Of a stretch of DNA of 64,000 nucleotides, positions 26,102-35,130 are shown piece by piece. The position numbers and the translations under genes are program-made. This DNA comes from Dyella sp. SG609 (GTDB lineage Bacteria > Pseudomonadota > Gammaproteobacteria > Xanthomonadales > Rhodanobacteraceae). The notes under the pieces are model-generated. The model was not told the DNA's origin, ran no database searches, and saw only the letters and a list, made by a program, of their open reading frames with translations. The stretch's first letter is position 1, and the number at the start of each line of letters is the position of its first letter. Location: NCBI RefSeq assembly GCF_012275375.1, contig NZ_JAAZQJ010000004.1:310001-374000 (forward strand), in the 5' to 3' direction.

Positions 26102-26563
26102 ATGAACATCATCGAAGGCGATTTCTCCACGCCCAAGGGCCGCTTTGCCATCGTCGCCGGCCGCTTCAACGGCTTCGTGGTCGAGGCCCTGGTGGCCGGC
26201 GCGCGCGACGCCCTGGTGCGCCACGGCGTGCAGGACGAGGCGATCGACCTGGTCCGCGTGCCGGGCGCCTGGGAGATCGCGCTGGCCGGCCACAAGCTGG
26301 CCCATTCCGGCAAGTACGCCGCCGTCATCGCGCTGGGCGCGGTGATCCGCGGTTCCACCCCGCACTTCGACTTCGTCGCCGGCGAATGCGCCAAGGGCCT
26401 GGCCGGCGCGGCCTACGGTTCCGGCGTGCCGGTGTCGTTCGGCGTGCTGACCACCGACAGCATCGAGCAGGCGATCGAGCGCTCCGGCACCAAGGCCGGC
26501 AACAAGGGCGCCGACGCCGCCATCGCCGCGCTGGAGATGGTCAACCTGTACGGAAAGCTGTGA
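26102..26563 (+). CDS. ribH: 6,7-dimethyl-8-ribityllumazine synthase
   Basis: A 153-residue lumazine synthase that condenses the pyrimidinedione with dihydroxybutanone phosphate. Characteristic residues are [18 protein letters not shown] and the catalytic His88 in [15 protein letters not shown]. It assembles into pentamers or larger shells in its family. The stop overlaps the nusB start (TGATG), the usual ribH-nusB coupling in proteobacteria. Confidence 0.96.
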   Translation: MNIIEGDFSTPKGRFAIVAGRFNGFVVEALVAGARDALVRHGVQDEAIDLVRVPGAWEIALAGHKLAHSGKYAAVIALGAVIRGSTPHFDFVAGECAKGLAGAAYGSGVPVSFGVLTTDSIEQAIERSGTKAGNKGADAAIAALEMVNLYGKL

Positions 26564-27009
26564 TGAGCCCGCGTCCCGACGGCATCGACCTGGCCGCGCG
26601 CTCGCGCGCCCGCCGCCGCGCGCTGCAGGCGCTGTACGCCTGGCAGGTCAGCGGCAGCGGCATGAATGCGGTGATCCAGCAGTTCCAGCACGAGCAGGAC
26701 ATGGAAGTGGCCGACCTCGATTACTTCGAGGACCTGCTGCACGGCGTGGAGCGCAACCTCGCCGCCATCGACGAGAGCCTGAAGCCCTACGTCGACCGCG
26801 AGATCGAGCAGATCGACCCGATCGAGCGCGCCGCGCTGCGCATGGCCGCCTACGAGCTGAAGTACCGCCCGGACGTGCCGTACCGCGTGATCATCAACGA
26901 GGCGATCGAAGTGACCAAGCGCTTCGGTGCCGACCACGGCCACAGCTACGTCAACGGCGTGCTGGACAAGCTGGCCATGCAGCTGCGCGCGGTGGAGAAG
27001 AAAGGCTGA
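26563..27009 (+). CDS. nusB: Transcription antitermination factor NusB
   Basis: A 148-residue all-helical RNA-binding protein that joins NusE (S10) on boxA RNA in rRNA antitermination. Family signatures are RSRARRRALQALYAWQ, IDPIERAALRMAAYEL and VPYRVIINEAIEVTKRFG. The ATG overlaps the ribH stop by one base, and its stop overlaps the following GNAT start in the same way, so ribH-nusB-GNAT forms one translationally coupled unit. Confidence 0.95.
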   Translation: MSPRPDGIDLAARSRARRRALQALYAWQVSGSGMNAVIQQFQHEQDMEVADLDYFEDLLHGVERNLAAIDESLKPYVDREIEQIDPIERAALRMAAYELKYRPDVPYRVIINEAIEVTKRFGADHGHSYVNGVLDKLAMQLRAVEKKG

Positions 27010-27548
27010 TGGCCGCCGCGCCGGCCCATGACGTGCCGGTGCTGGAAACCGCGCGGCTGCGGCTGCGCGGCCATCGCCCGGACGACCACGCCGCCTGCGC
27101 GGCGGTGTGGGGCGATGCGGAGGTCACGCGTTTTCTCGGCGGGCGTGCGTTTACCAGCGAGGAAGTCTGGCGGCGCATGCTGTCGTGGCGCGGGCTGTGG
27201 AGCATGCTCGGCTACGGCTTCTGGGCGGTGGAAGAGAAGGACGGCGGGCGCTATGTCGGCGATATCGGTTTTGCCGATTTCCGCCGCGAGCTCGATCCTT
27301 CGCTGCGCGGCATGCTGGAATTCGGCTGGATCCTGGCGCCGTCGGCGCATGGCAAGGGTTATGCGAGCGAGGCGGTGGCGGCGGCCACGGCGTGGGCGGC
27401 GGAGCAGCTGCCCGGGATGCGCTCGGTGTGCATCATTGCGCCGGGGAATCTGGCGTCGATCCGAGTTGCCGAGAGAGCTGGATTCCGCGAATGGAAGCGC
27501 AGCGTTTATCACGGTGAGCCGACGATTGTGTTCAGGCGCGAAGGGTAA
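27009..27548 (+). CDS. GNAT family N-acetyltransferase (RimJ/RimL-like)
   Basis: A 179-residue acetyltransferase. LETARLRLRGHRPDDH at the start is the RimJ/RimL-type opening, and WILAPSAHGKGYASEAVAAATAWA contains the acetyl-CoA binding (Q/R-x-x-G-x-G/A-like) loop. LASIRVAERAGFREW closes the fold. The substrate, whether protein N-terminus or small molecule, is unknown. It is coupled to nusB by a one-base overlap. It takes the place where thiL often follows nusB in related bacteria, and a modular repeat lies behind it. Confidence 0.87.
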   Translation: MAAAPAHDVPVLETARLRLRGHRPDDHAACAAVWGDAEVTRFLGGRAFTSEEVWRRMLSWRGLWSMLGYGFWAVEEKDGGRYVGDIGFADFRRELDPSLRGMLEFGWILAPSAHGKGYASEAVAAATAWAAEQLPGMRSVCIIAPGNLASIRVAERAGFREWKRSVYHGEPTIVFRREG

Positions 27549-27577
27549 GAGCGGGGTTTTTCGGGCGTGGAGGTTTC

Positions 27578-27722
27578 GCTTCGCCCGGCCCCTCACCCCA
27601 GCCCTCTCCCCGGAGGGGAGAGGGGGTACATTGAGGTGATCGTGAGGGTGAGCTTCCCAGTTCGAACTCTTCTCCCCGCCGGGGAGAAGATGCCGGCAGG
27701 CAGATGAGGGGCCGGGCGAAGC
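27578..27722. repeat. Modular hairpin repeat, locus 4, with 18-bp terminal inverted repeats
   Basis: The element begins GCTTCGCCCGGCCCCTCA (27578-27595) and ends with its exact reverse complement (27705-27722). Inside are the two family hairpins, CCTCTCCCC...GGGGAGAGG and CTTCTCCCC...GGGGAGAAG. Compared with loci 2 and 3, the order of modules is inside-out: the pairing tails face outward and form the ends. Confidence 0.93.
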
Positions 27723-27728
27723 AAGACG

Positions 27729-28187
27729 CTACTTGCTCGCCCCACACTCCTTCCGCCCATTGTCCGCAATCCCCGCGATCAACCACTTCCCGTTCTGCTT
27801 CACCAGATGCGCGATATCCGTCCCGCAATGGTCGACCTTGCCGTCGACCAGGAACTCATACGGCGCCCAGATGATCGCGATGTTGTCGTCGATCTTCACC
27901 AGCGGATCGTGGATGCGCTCTTCCAGCTTCTGCGTGCCGGTGGCGGGAATGTGCTCGATGAACGCGTCGTAGTGCAGCTGCTGGGTCTTGTCGGCGCGGG
28001 TGAGCGTGATCATGCCGCCGGGCAGCAGGGCGGAGCGCATCATGTCGTGGTCGCGCTTGCCGATGCCGTCGAGTAGGGTCTGGAACGGGGCGAGCACGGC
28101 TTTCTCTTCGGGAGTCGCGGCGTGTACCGGGGCCATGGCCAGCACGGCGCAGGCAGCGAGGAACAGCGAGGATCGGCGGACGTGCAT
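27729..28187 (-). CDS. Exported NTF2-like protein
   Basis: A 152-residue protein with a Sec signal peptide (residues 1-23, cleavage after VHA). The mature part follows the NTF2/SnoaL pattern (EEKAVLAPFQTLLDGIGKRDHDMMRSALLPGGMIT, then a beta-rich half ending in NGKWLIAGIADNGRKECG). It is likely a periplasmic binding or small catalytic protein. Two Cys in the mature part (CGTD and KECG) could pair. Its role is unknown. It converges on the ribH-nusB-GNAT unit, and its stop lies seven bases beyond the end of the modular repeat. Confidence 0.72.
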   Translation of the reverse strand: MHVRRSSLFLAACAVLAMAPVHAATPEEKAVLAPFQTLLDGIGKRDHDMMRSALLPGGMITLTRADKTQQLHYDAFIEHIPATGTQKLEERIHDPLVKIDDNIAIIWAPYEFLVDGKVDHCGTDIAHLVKQNGKWLIAGIADNGRKECGASK

Positions 28188-28344
28188 GAACGGACCTCCG
28201 TGGGCTGTAGTCCGCCGATTCTAGCCACGCATGCCGCGGCCGCCCGCATGACTGGCGGCAGGGGCGGCGCTTGCATGTGGCCCGACCTTGCATGACGCGT
28301 CCACGGATGGTCTGCTTGCCGCTGTCGCCCGCCGCAGGAACGCC

Positions 28345-29319
28345 ATGGAATTCCGCCTGATCGACCGCATCCGCGAGCGCACCGCGCAGGGGCGCGACGA
28401 CGTGCGCTTAGGCATCGGCGACGATGCCGCGCTGCTGGCCGTGCCCGAAGGGCAGGAGCTGGCGGTGGCGATCGATACCATGGTCGAGGGCGTGCATTTT
28501 CCGCGCGATACCGCGCCGGCGGACTTGGGCTGGAAAGCCTTGGCGGTGAATCTTTCCGATCTGGCCGCGATGGGCGCCACGCCCGCGTGGGCCTTGCTCG
28601 CCTTGACGCTGCCGCGCAGCGGCGCGGCGGAGGCGCGGCAGCGTTTCGTCGACGCATTCGCCGAAGGCTTCGCGCAGCTGGCGCAGCCGCACCGGCTGGC
28701 GCTGGTGGGCGGCGATACCACCGGCGGCCCGCTCACGATCAGCGTGGCGGTGCATGGCTTCGTGCCGCCGGGCAAGGCCTTGCGCCGCGCGGGAGCGAAG
28801 CCGGGCGACGTGGTGATGGTCACCGGCACGCTCGGCGACGCCGCGGCAGGGTTGCATCTGCTGCAGCGTGGCGGCGTGGACGGTGCGCAGGCGGCGTATC
28901 TGGTGGAGCGATTGCATCGACCCACGCCGCGGATAGCCGCGGGCCTGGCGTTGCGCGAACGGGCCAGCGCATGCCTGGACGTATCCGATGGCCTGGTCGC
29001 GGATCTCGGCCATATCTGCGCATCCAGCGGCGTCGGCGCGGAAATCGAAAGCGCGTTGCTGCCGCGTTCGCCAGCCTTGCTCGACCTGTTCGACGACGCC
29101 TCCGCCCGCGACTTCGCGCTGAGCGGCGGCGACGACTACGAACTTTGCTTCACCGTGCCCGCCGCGCGCGCCGCCGAAGTGCAGGCCGATCTCGCGCGCC
29201 TGGGCTGCGGCGCGGCGCGCATCGGCCGCATCGTGGAAGGCAAGGGCGTGCGGGTGCGCACGGAAGACGGCACCTGGCTGGAACCGGCGCACCAGGGCTG
29301 GGATCATTTCGCCGCATGA
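28345..29319 (+). CDS. thiL: Thiamine-monophosphate kinase
   Basis: A 324-residue ATP-dependent kinase making thiamine diphosphate from thiamine monophosphate. Family motifs are FRLIDRIR, GIGDDAALL, AIDTMVEGVHFP, NLSDLAAMGATP, LVGGDTTGGPLTISV, ACLDVSDGLVADL and LSGGDDYELCFTVP. ATG 28345 follows CAGGAACGCC. The stop overlaps the pgpA start (ATGA), the common thiL-pgpA coupling. Confidence 0.95.
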   Translation: MEFRLIDRIRERTAQGRDDVRLGIGDDAALLAVPEGQELAVAIDTMVEGVHFPRDTAPADLGWKALAVNLSDLAAMGATPAWALLALTLPRSGAAEARQRFVDAFAEGFAQLAQPHRLALVGGDTTGGPLTISVAVHGFVPPGKALRRAGAKPGDVVMVTGTLGDAAAGLHLLQRGGVDGAQAAYLVERLHRPTPRIAAGLALRERASACLDVSDGLVADLGHICASSGVGAEIESALLPRSPALLDLFDDASARDFALSGGDDYELCFTVPAARAAEVQADLARLGCGAARIGRIVEGKGVRVRTEDGTWLEPAHQGWDHFAA

Positions 29320-29822
29320 GCGACAAAAAAATCCTTACCCCCGAACAGCGCCGCGTGCTGACGTCTTCCTTCGCCGGCTGGATCGCCTGCGGCTTCGGCT
29401 CCGGCCTGGCGCCCAAGGCGCAGGGCACCTTCGGTTCGCTGGCGGCGCTGCTGCCGTGGCTGCTGCTGCGCCATCTGCCGCTGCCGCTGTATGCGCTGGT
29501 GATCGTGCTGGCCTTCGCGCTGGGCGTATGGGCCTGCAATGTCGCCGGGCGCGCGCTGGGCGTGGACGATCATCGCAGCCTGGTGTGGGACGAATTCGTC
29601 GGGCAATGGATCGCCCTGGTGCCGGCCTTGTTCGCGCCATGGTGGGCGGTGCTGGCGGGCTTCGTGCTGTTCCGCCTGTTCGACGTGGCCAAGCCCTGGC
29701 CGATCGGCTGGCTGGACCGCCGCCTGAAGGGCGGTCTCGGGGTGATGGTCGACGACGCGGTGGCGGGCGTGTTCGCCGCCATCGTGCTCGGCGTCGGGCT
29801 AAGCCTTACCGCCTGGGGCTGA
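29316..29822 (+). CDS. pgpA: Phosphatidylglycerophosphatase A
   Basis: A 168-residue inner-membrane enzyme that dephosphorylates phosphatidylglycerophosphate to phosphatidylglycerol, which is also the substrate of MprF encoded upstream in this window. GFGSGLAPKAQGTFGSL, VWDEFVGQW and FRLFDVAKPWPIGWLD with GGLGVMVDDAVAGV are the PgpA signatures and hold its acidic metal residues. Three to four membrane segments are seen. Its last 17 bases overlap the end of the convergent DUF4442 gene. Confidence 0.94.
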   Translation: MSDKKILTPEQRRVLTSSFAGWIACGFGSGLAPKAQGTFGSLAALLPWLLLRHLPLPLYALVIVLAFALGVWACNVAGRALGVDDHRSLVWDEFVGQWIALVPALFAPWWAVLAGFVLFRLFDVAKPWPIGWLDRRLKGGLGVMVDDAVAGVFAAIVLGVGLSLTAWG

Positions 29823-30276
29823 CCCACATGGTGATGACGGCGCGGAACACGGCTTCGCCGTTCGCATCGGCCACCGTCACCCGCACCGGATAATCCGCCG
29901 CTTCGCTGCCTATTTCAGGCGCCACCGGTTCGGCGATGCCGACCACATCGGTAGTCGCCTTCTTCAGGTATTCCACCGTCATGCCCTTGGGGATCCAGCG
30001 GTGTGTCGGCGGGATCGTCACTTCGGTCATGGTGCCGCCGGCCAGCTCCGCCAGGTTGCACATCGCGATGGCGTGCACCGTGCCGATATGGTTGAGCACC
30101 GCGCGCCGCTTGGCGATGCGGATGCGGCAATAGCCGGGGCGCAGTTCCTCGAAGCGCGGCTTGATGCTGCCGAAGTACGGCGCCTTCAGGCAGATCAGGC
30201 GCGAGAACAGCCAGGCGCCGCCGGGGCGGGCGGAGAGCTTCTGCCAGATCGCGAGCGGGCTGCGAGGGTGGCTCAT
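29806..30276 (-). CDS. DUF4442 hot-dog fold thioesterase-like protein
   Basis: A 156-residue protein of the DUF4442 family, which has the hot-dog fold of PaaI/YiiD-type thioesterases. MFSR-like opening (GAWLFSRLICLKAPYFGSIKPRFEELRPGYCRIRI), then NHIGTVHAIAMCNLAELAGG, which carries the usual active-site helix, and LKKATTDVVGIAEP. It probably acts on an acyl-thioester or senses one; the substrate is unknown. ATG 30276 is used rather than an upstream TTG. It converges on pgpA with a 17-bp overlap of coding ends. Confidence 0.8.
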   Translation of the reverse strand: MSHPRSPLAIWQKLSARPGGAWLFSRLICLKAPYFGSIKPRFEELRPGYCRIRIAKRRAVLNHIGTVHAIAMCNLAELAGGTMTEVTIPPTHRWIPKGMTVEYLKKATTDVVGIAEPVAPEIGSEAADYPVRVTVADANGEAVFRAVITMWVSPRR

Positions 30277-30306
30277 GGGCAAGGTCTCGTGGCGGAGGCG
30301 CGGCGA

Positions 30307-32346
30307 TTATTGCGCAGCGCCGGGTGATTGCATCGTATCCAGGCGCAGGTTGCGCTGCAGATAGCTTTGCAGCTCGGCGCTGCGCGTAGCGTCCGCGCGG
30401 CCGCCGAGCGGACCTTGCAGCGCGGTCTCCAGCAGATACAGCGTGGCCAGGCGCGCCATCGGCGCTTCGAGCTGGTGGCCGGAGTCCGGATCGACCAGCA
30501 GGCTGACCGGCTTGCCCAGCGCCTTGAGCGAGGCCGCATAGCTGGCGACGCTGCGGACCGGCACCCGTTCGTCCTTGGCGCCGGCGATCAGCACCAGCGG
30601 CTGCGCGATGCGTTGCGGCATGCGCGCGGGCGCCTGCTCGCGCAGGCGCGCCAGGGTGGCCGCATCGTTGGCGTGCAACGCGGCCAGTTCTTCCGCTACC
30701 GGCACGGTGGCATCTTGCACCGGGTTGTCGGCAATCGTTTCAAACGCCAGCGCAAGATCGGGTGGTGAGGCCATGCCCATGCCGACGCGAAAGCGCGCGC
30801 TGTCGTAGGTGAGCCCGAGCAGGGTGGCGAAGCCGCCGTAGGAATGGCCGGTGATGGCTTGCCGCGCGGCATCGCCGACGCCGTGCGCGAGCAGCCAGTC
30901 CATGCCGTCGAGCATGTCGCGATAGACGCGGCCGTGCGCATAGTCGCCCCTGGCCGCGAACAGATAGGCGCGGCCGTAGCCGGTGGACGTGCGGTAGTTC
31001 GGTTCGAACACCGCATAGCCGCGATTGACCAGGAACTGCGTGAGCATGTCGTAGCCGGGCCGTGTCTGCGCCTTGGGGCCGCCGTGCGGGCGCAGCACCA
31101 GCGGCAGCTTTGCCGCATCGCGTCCCGGCGGCAGGCTGAGAAAGCCGTACAGGCGCATGCCGTCGCTGGCGCGCCAGCTGACGGCGATGCGTTGGGCCAG
31201 CATGCTCTCGGGAAGCCTGCGCGAAGGAGCCTGCTGGTCTTCGGCAATGCCGCTCAGTGCATCGGCGCCGGGAAGCTTGCGTGGATCGAGCAGCCAGTAG
31301 CGTTCGCGTTGCAGGCGGTCGCTGCGCTCGGTGACGAGGATCAGGCCGTTGTTGGCGACGTCCAGGTCCAGGTTGGCGTTGGCGAAGCGCCGGTCTAGCC
31401 AGGCTACCGGCGCGCGCAGGGCGGGATCGACGGCATAGACGTGGTGGCGGTCGGTGTCGTACGCGGCCAGCAGCACTTGCGCGGAGCGCGGATCGAGCAG
31501 GGCGTCGGCGAGATCGGCGATGCCTTCGGGGTCGGCATGCAAGGTCTGCGTGGCATGTGTCGCCGGGTCGATGGCGACCAGTTGCTGCAGATTGGCGTCG
31601 CCGCCGCGCATCACCAGGCGGCCATCGTCGCGCACCGCCAGCGGCGTGCAGCGGATCAGCGCGCCGCAGTGCTGGAACAGTTGCCATCGGCCATCGCGCC
31701 GCTGCAGCAGATCGCGGCCGCCCTTGCCGGCGGTGCCGATGAAACGCGCCTGGCCCTGGCGGTCGAAGGCCACGTCGGTGGGAGCGGCATCGCCTTCGTA
31801 CAGCAGTTCGTCCGCCCCATCGATGCGTTTGCGCAGCAGGCGGAAGCGGTGGCTCGCCGGATCTTTGTCCCGCAGCAAGTAACGCGCGGGCAACAGCGGA
31901 TCGGCACCCAAGAAGGCTTGCCCGCGCGCTTCGTCCAGCGCCGCCAGCAGGCGCGCTTCGCCGCCATCCAGCGGCAGCGCGGCGATGCGGCTGCGCTGTT
32001 CGATCAGCAGCCAGCGGCCGTCGCTGCTCCAGTCCAGCGAGGTGGCCTGGATGGCGGCGAGCGCCTGCCTGCGTTCGCCGCTGGCGGTGTCGAGCAGCCA
32101 CAGGCTGGTGCGCTCCGGCTGCACCCACAGCCATGCCAGGTGTCTGCCGTCGGGCGCCAGGCGCATGGCGCGCACGCCGGTGCGGGTCTGGAAATCGTCG
32201 CGCGGCAGCAGCGGTGCGGCGGCCGCGCGTTCTGAGGCGGTGACGCGGGAGCGGAAGGTATCGTCGCCGCGCGCCGCCGCGGTGAGCGTCAGCAGCACCA
32301 GGGCGAGCGAGGCCGCCGCCCTCCGGGAGGTCGGTTGCTTGCGCAT
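30307..32346 (-). CDS. S9 family peptidase (prolyl-oligopeptidase/acylaminoacyl-peptidase type), exported
   Basis: A 679-residue protein with a signal peptide (about residues 1-27), a beta-propeller-like N-terminal half and a C-terminal alpha/beta hydrolase domain. The catalytic Ser is in TGHSYGGFATLLG (about residue 502), the Asp in IAGAKDERVPV, and the His in DPDSGHQLEAP. Family enzymes trim peptides with small or proline residues. It is the last gene of the GntR-ABC-permease operon, 43 bp after the permease, with a hairpin-T4 signal in that gap that may lower its expression. Confidence 0.88.
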   Translation of the reverse strand: MRKQPTSRRAAASLALVLLTLTAAARGDDTFRSRVTASERAAAAPLLPRDDFQTRTGVRAMRLAPDGRHLAWLWVQPERTSLWLLDTASGERRQALAAIQATSLDWSSDGRWLLIEQRSRIAALPLDGGEARLLAALDEARGQAFLGADPLLPARYLLRDKDPASHRFRLLRKRIDGADELLYEGDAAPTDVAFDRQGQARFIGTAGKGGRDLLQRRDGRWQLFQHCGALIRCTPLAVRDDGRLVMRGGDANLQQLVAIDPATHATQTLHADPEGIADLADALLDPRSAQVLLAAYDTDRHHVYAVDPALRAPVAWLDRRFANANLDLDVANNGLILVTERSDRLQRERYWLLDPRKLPGADALSGIAEDQQAPSRRLPESMLAQRIAVSWRASDGMRLYGFLSLPPGRDAAKLPLVLRPHGGPKAQTRPGYDMLTQFLVNRGYAVFEPNYRTSTGYGRAYLFAARGDYAHGRVYRDMLDGMDWLLAHGVGDAARQAITGHSYGGFATLLGLTYDSARFRVGMGMASPPDLALAFETIADNPVQDATVPVAEELAALHANDAATLARLREQAPARMPQRIAQPLVLIAGAKDERVPVRSVASYAASLKALGKPVSLLVDPDSGHQLEAPMARLATLYLLETALQGPLGGRADATRSAELQSYLQRNLRLDTMQSPGAAQ

Positions 32347-32356
32347 GTCGTTTCTC

Positions 32357-32381
32357 GAAAAGGCACCGGCGGTGCCGGTGC
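32357..32381 (-). terminator. Possible attenuator between permease and S9 peptidase
   Basis: Read on the minus strand, GCACCGGC-ACC-GCCGGTGC is followed by CTTTTCG: an eight-pair stem with a short U tract. It lies inside an apparent operon, so it would be a partial terminator. Confidence 0.5.
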
Positions 32382-32389
32382 GTGGAGGA

Positions 32390-34207
32390 TCAGGCGGTGG
32401 TGTGCAGCACCGTCATGCCGCGTTTGCGCGGCTGCACGGCGGGCGGATAAAGCAACAGGAAGCTCAGCAGCCCGGGCAGGCCGGTGACGCCGTTGGCAAG
32501 GATCCACAGCAGGCGTTCGCGCGGACGCAGGCCGGCGCGCCTGGCCTGCCACGCGGTGATCAGCATGCAGGCGACGGCCAATGCCGCGATGGCGAGCCAG
32601 ACCGCGCGCGGCAGGCCTTCGGCATCGCCCGAGACGATCCAGCCCAGGCGGTACTGCAGCGCGTACCACAACGGCGTCACCACCCAGCCGAGGTGGCGGA
32701 ACAGCAGCGGGTAATCGCGGCCGATTTCGCGCCGGGCGAGCGCTTCGACGCGGCCATCCTCGTGCAGGCGGAATACCGATTGCCAGGCGGGCACGTCCTG
32801 GTGATAGCTCTGGCGGCCGTGCAGCAGCGAAACCAGATAGCCGTCCAGAAGCTCGGCGGCATCGATGCGGCCCATATTGTCGATGGCGCCGTCCAGCGGC
32901 AGCGTGTGGAGGTCCTTGACCTGGCTGGTGCCGGCGAGGAATTCGCTGTCGTTGTAGACGTGCAGGCGGCGCGAACCCAGTACCAGCACGCGCGTGCCGA
33001 GCTTGCGCGGCGCGGCGGTGAAGTACTCGTCCTCCGGCAGCGCGATGCGCAGGTGCACGCTCTGGTCGATCGCGTTGAACTGGTACAGGCGGTGCGGCGT
33101 GACCAGGTAGCGTTCGTCGAACACCAGCGGCGGCTGTTCGAAACGGTCCGCCGCGGCGGCCGCGCCCTGCACGATGCCGCGCCGGCCGAGCCAGCCGGCG
33201 TCTTTGCGCGTGGCCAGGTCCACGCCATGGAACAGGCCGCGGTCATGGCTGAAGCTCCAGCGCAGGTGCCGGGTGGCGTCGTCGAATTCGAGCGGCATCG
33301 GGCTGGTCAGCTGCCCGTAGCGCGGATAATCCGCGGCGCCCGGCCCCCACGCGGCCTGTTCCGCCACGCCGGCCTGTTCGCGCAGCAGGGCGAAGCGCGC
33401 GTCGTTGCCGAGCCCCGCCCGCAGCAGCGCGGCGCTGTCGGCGCGTTCGGCTTCCGCATAGCCGCCGGCGGGAGGAATGCCGTTCAAGGGATGGCGCCCC
33501 AGTGCCATCAGGCCGAACTCCACGCCCAGCGTCAGCACCCAGTACAGCGCGAACGACAGGCCGACCTGCATCACCAGCACGATCGCCACGCGCGCCGCCG
33601 CGGCGCGCGGCAGGCTGGTCAGGTCCGGATGGAACAAGGTCAGCAGCAGGCCGGCCGCGAGCAGCACTGCCAGCAGCTGCACCGCCAGTGCGCCGCCGCC
33701 GCTGGCCGGCACGGCCAGGCTCAGCAGGGGCAGGCACAGCAGCAGCGCCATGCCGCGGCGCGGCGCGAGCATGGCGCAGGCGCCGCATAGATAGACGCCG
33801 AAGGCGATGGCCCAGGCGCACAGCGGCAGCAGCCAATGGCGCGTGTCGACGATGCGCGCGGAGAACAGCGCCACGCCGCCGATGTCCAGCAGCAGCGGCA
33901 GCGCGACGGCGATGAACAGCAGCACCGCCGCGGCGCCGGCCAGCGCCATGGCGATGCGCGCCGGATGCAGCGGGCGATGCAGCAGATACACCCAGGCGCC
34001 CGGCTTGCGGTGCTGGCTCATCTGATACGCGGCCAGCAGCAGGCCAGTAAAGGCGAACACCAGCGCGGCCACGCGATAGACCAGCAGCGGCTGCTGCAGC
34101 AGGTCGACCAGCCGCGTCATGAAGGCCAGCAGCAACAGGTGCAGCACGCCGTAGAGCAAGCCCGCCTTGAGGAAGCGGCCGAGTTCGGCTTTGAAGAGTT
34201 CGTTCAC
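32390..34207 (-). CDS. ABC-type permease with large extracytoplasmic domain
   Basis: A 605-residue membrane protein. Residues 1-240 hold about six membrane segments with an ABC-2-like opening (MNELFKAELGRFLKAGLLYGVLHLLLLAFMTRLVDLL). Residues about 250-525 are hydrophilic, beta-rich and look propeller-like (repeated FDERYLVTPHRLYQFN, GTRVLVLGSRRLHVYN). Residues 530-600 add two or three more membrane segments. The following minus-strand logic (GntR, ATPase, then this gene) marks it as the transport partner of the ATPase, although it does not look like a standard ABC-2 permease. Its substrate is unknown, and an accessory or sensor role cannot be excluded. Confidence 0.65.
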   Translation of the reverse strand: MNELFKAELGRFLKAGLLYGVLHLLLLAFMTRLVDLLQQPLLVYRVAALVFAFTGLLLAAYQMSQHRKPGAWVYLLHRPLHPARIAMALAGAAAVLLFIAVALPLLLDIGGVALFSARIVDTRHWLLPLCAWAIAFGVYLCGACAMLAPRRGMALLLCLPLLSLAVPASGGGALAVQLLAVLLAAGLLLTLFHPDLTSLPRAAAARVAIVLVMQVGLSFALYWVLTLGVEFGLMALGRHPLNGIPPAGGYAEAERADSAALLRAGLGNDARFALLREQAGVAEQAAWGPGAADYPRYGQLTSPMPLEFDDATRHLRWSFSHDRGLFHGVDLATRKDAGWLGRRGIVQGAAAAADRFEQPPLVFDERYLVTPHRLYQFNAIDQSVHLRIALPEDEYFTAAPRKLGTRVLVLGSRRLHVYNDSEFLAGTSQVKDLHTLPLDGAIDNMGRIDAAELLDGYLVSLLHGRQSYHQDVPAWQSVFRLHEDGRVEALARREIGRDYPLLFRHLGWVVTPLWYALQYRLGWIVSGDAEGLPRAVWLAIAALAVACMLITAWQARRAGLRPRERLLWILANGVTGLPGLLSFLLLYPPAVQPRKRGMTVLHTTA

Positions 34208-34218
34208 GAGGGGTTCCT

Positions 34219-35121
34219 TCAGGCCGCCGGGGCGATATGGTTCTTGGCCAGGAAGCCGTTGACCGCGCTGTCCAGGCTGACTGGCATGCTTTGCACGTAG
34301 CGCGCGCCCTGCGCACGCAGGAAGGCGCCGAAGTCCTCTGCCTGGTCGAGCACCGTGTAGTGGTAGAGCTGGTCGATCTTCTGCGCCAGCAGCAGGCCGG
34401 GAACGTCGGCATGGTCGGGTGCGCGGAACGGGATGTCGGCCACCCAGTGGCGGATGCGTTCGCAGAAATCCTCCGGCGAGGACATGTGCCGCAGCTCGCC
34501 GCGCTCGAGGATGATCAGGTTGTCCGCCAGGCGTTCGATCTCTTCCATCTGGTGCGAGCAGTAGATGACGGTGCAGTGCTCGGTGGCATTGGAATCCAGC
34601 AGCGCCTGCAGGAACGCGCGTTTGGCCACAACGTCCAGGCCCAGCGTGGGTTCGTCCAGGATCAGCAGCTCCGGCGACTGCGCCAGGGCCAGGGCGAGAT
34701 TGAGGCCGGCGCGTTCGCCACGCGACAGTTGCGAAATTTTCTGGTGGGGCAGCACGTGGTAGTGGCCGAGCACGTGGCGGTACATCGCTTCGTTCCAGCG
34801 CGGGTAGTGGCGTCGCTGCATGGCGGTCACCGCTTCGGCGCTCATCCAGCCGGGCAGGGTGTGTTCTTCGTTGACGAAGCCGATGCGGCCGCGGTGTTCG
34901 GGCGTCAGCGCCTGGCTGTCGCGGCCGAGCACGCGCGAGGCGCCGTCGCTGGGCGGCAGGAAGCCCAGCAGTACGCGGAACAGCGTGGACTTGCCGGCGC
35001 CATTGGCGCCGACGATGGCGTGGATGCGTCCGCGCGGCACGCGCAGGCTCAAGGCGTTGAGCGCGCGCTTGCGGCCGAAGCTGCGGCTGAGCTGCTCGGT
35101 TTCGATGACGTAGTCGCTCAT
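34219..35121 (-). CDS. ABC transporter ATP-binding protein
   Basis: A 300-residue ABC ATPase. Walker A GANGAGKST (about 38-46), a signature LSRGERAGLNLALALA (Arg replaces Gly in LSGGE, a common variant), and Walker B LLILDEPTLGLDVVAK are intact. The C-terminal 80 residues form an extra domain. It resembles the YtrB/CcmA-type exporters linked to GntR regulators. It starts nine bases after the gntR stop and ends 11 bases before the permease. Confidence 0.88.
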   Translation of the reverse strand: MSDYVIETEQLSRSFGRKRALNALSLRVPRGRIHAIVGANGAGKSTLFRVLLGFLPPSDGASRVLGRDSQALTPEHRGRIGFVNEEHTLPGWMSAEAVTAMQRRHYPRWNEAMYRHVLGHYHVLPHQKISQLSRGERAGLNLALALAQSPELLILDEPTLGLDVVAKRAFLQALLDSNATEHCTVIYCSHQMEEIERLADNLIILERGELRHMSSPEDFCERIRHWVADIPFRAPDHADVPGLLLAQKIDQLYHYTVLDQAEDFGAFLRAQGARYVQSMPVSLDSAVNGFLAKNHIAPAA

Positions 35122-35130
35122 GGCGGGGCC

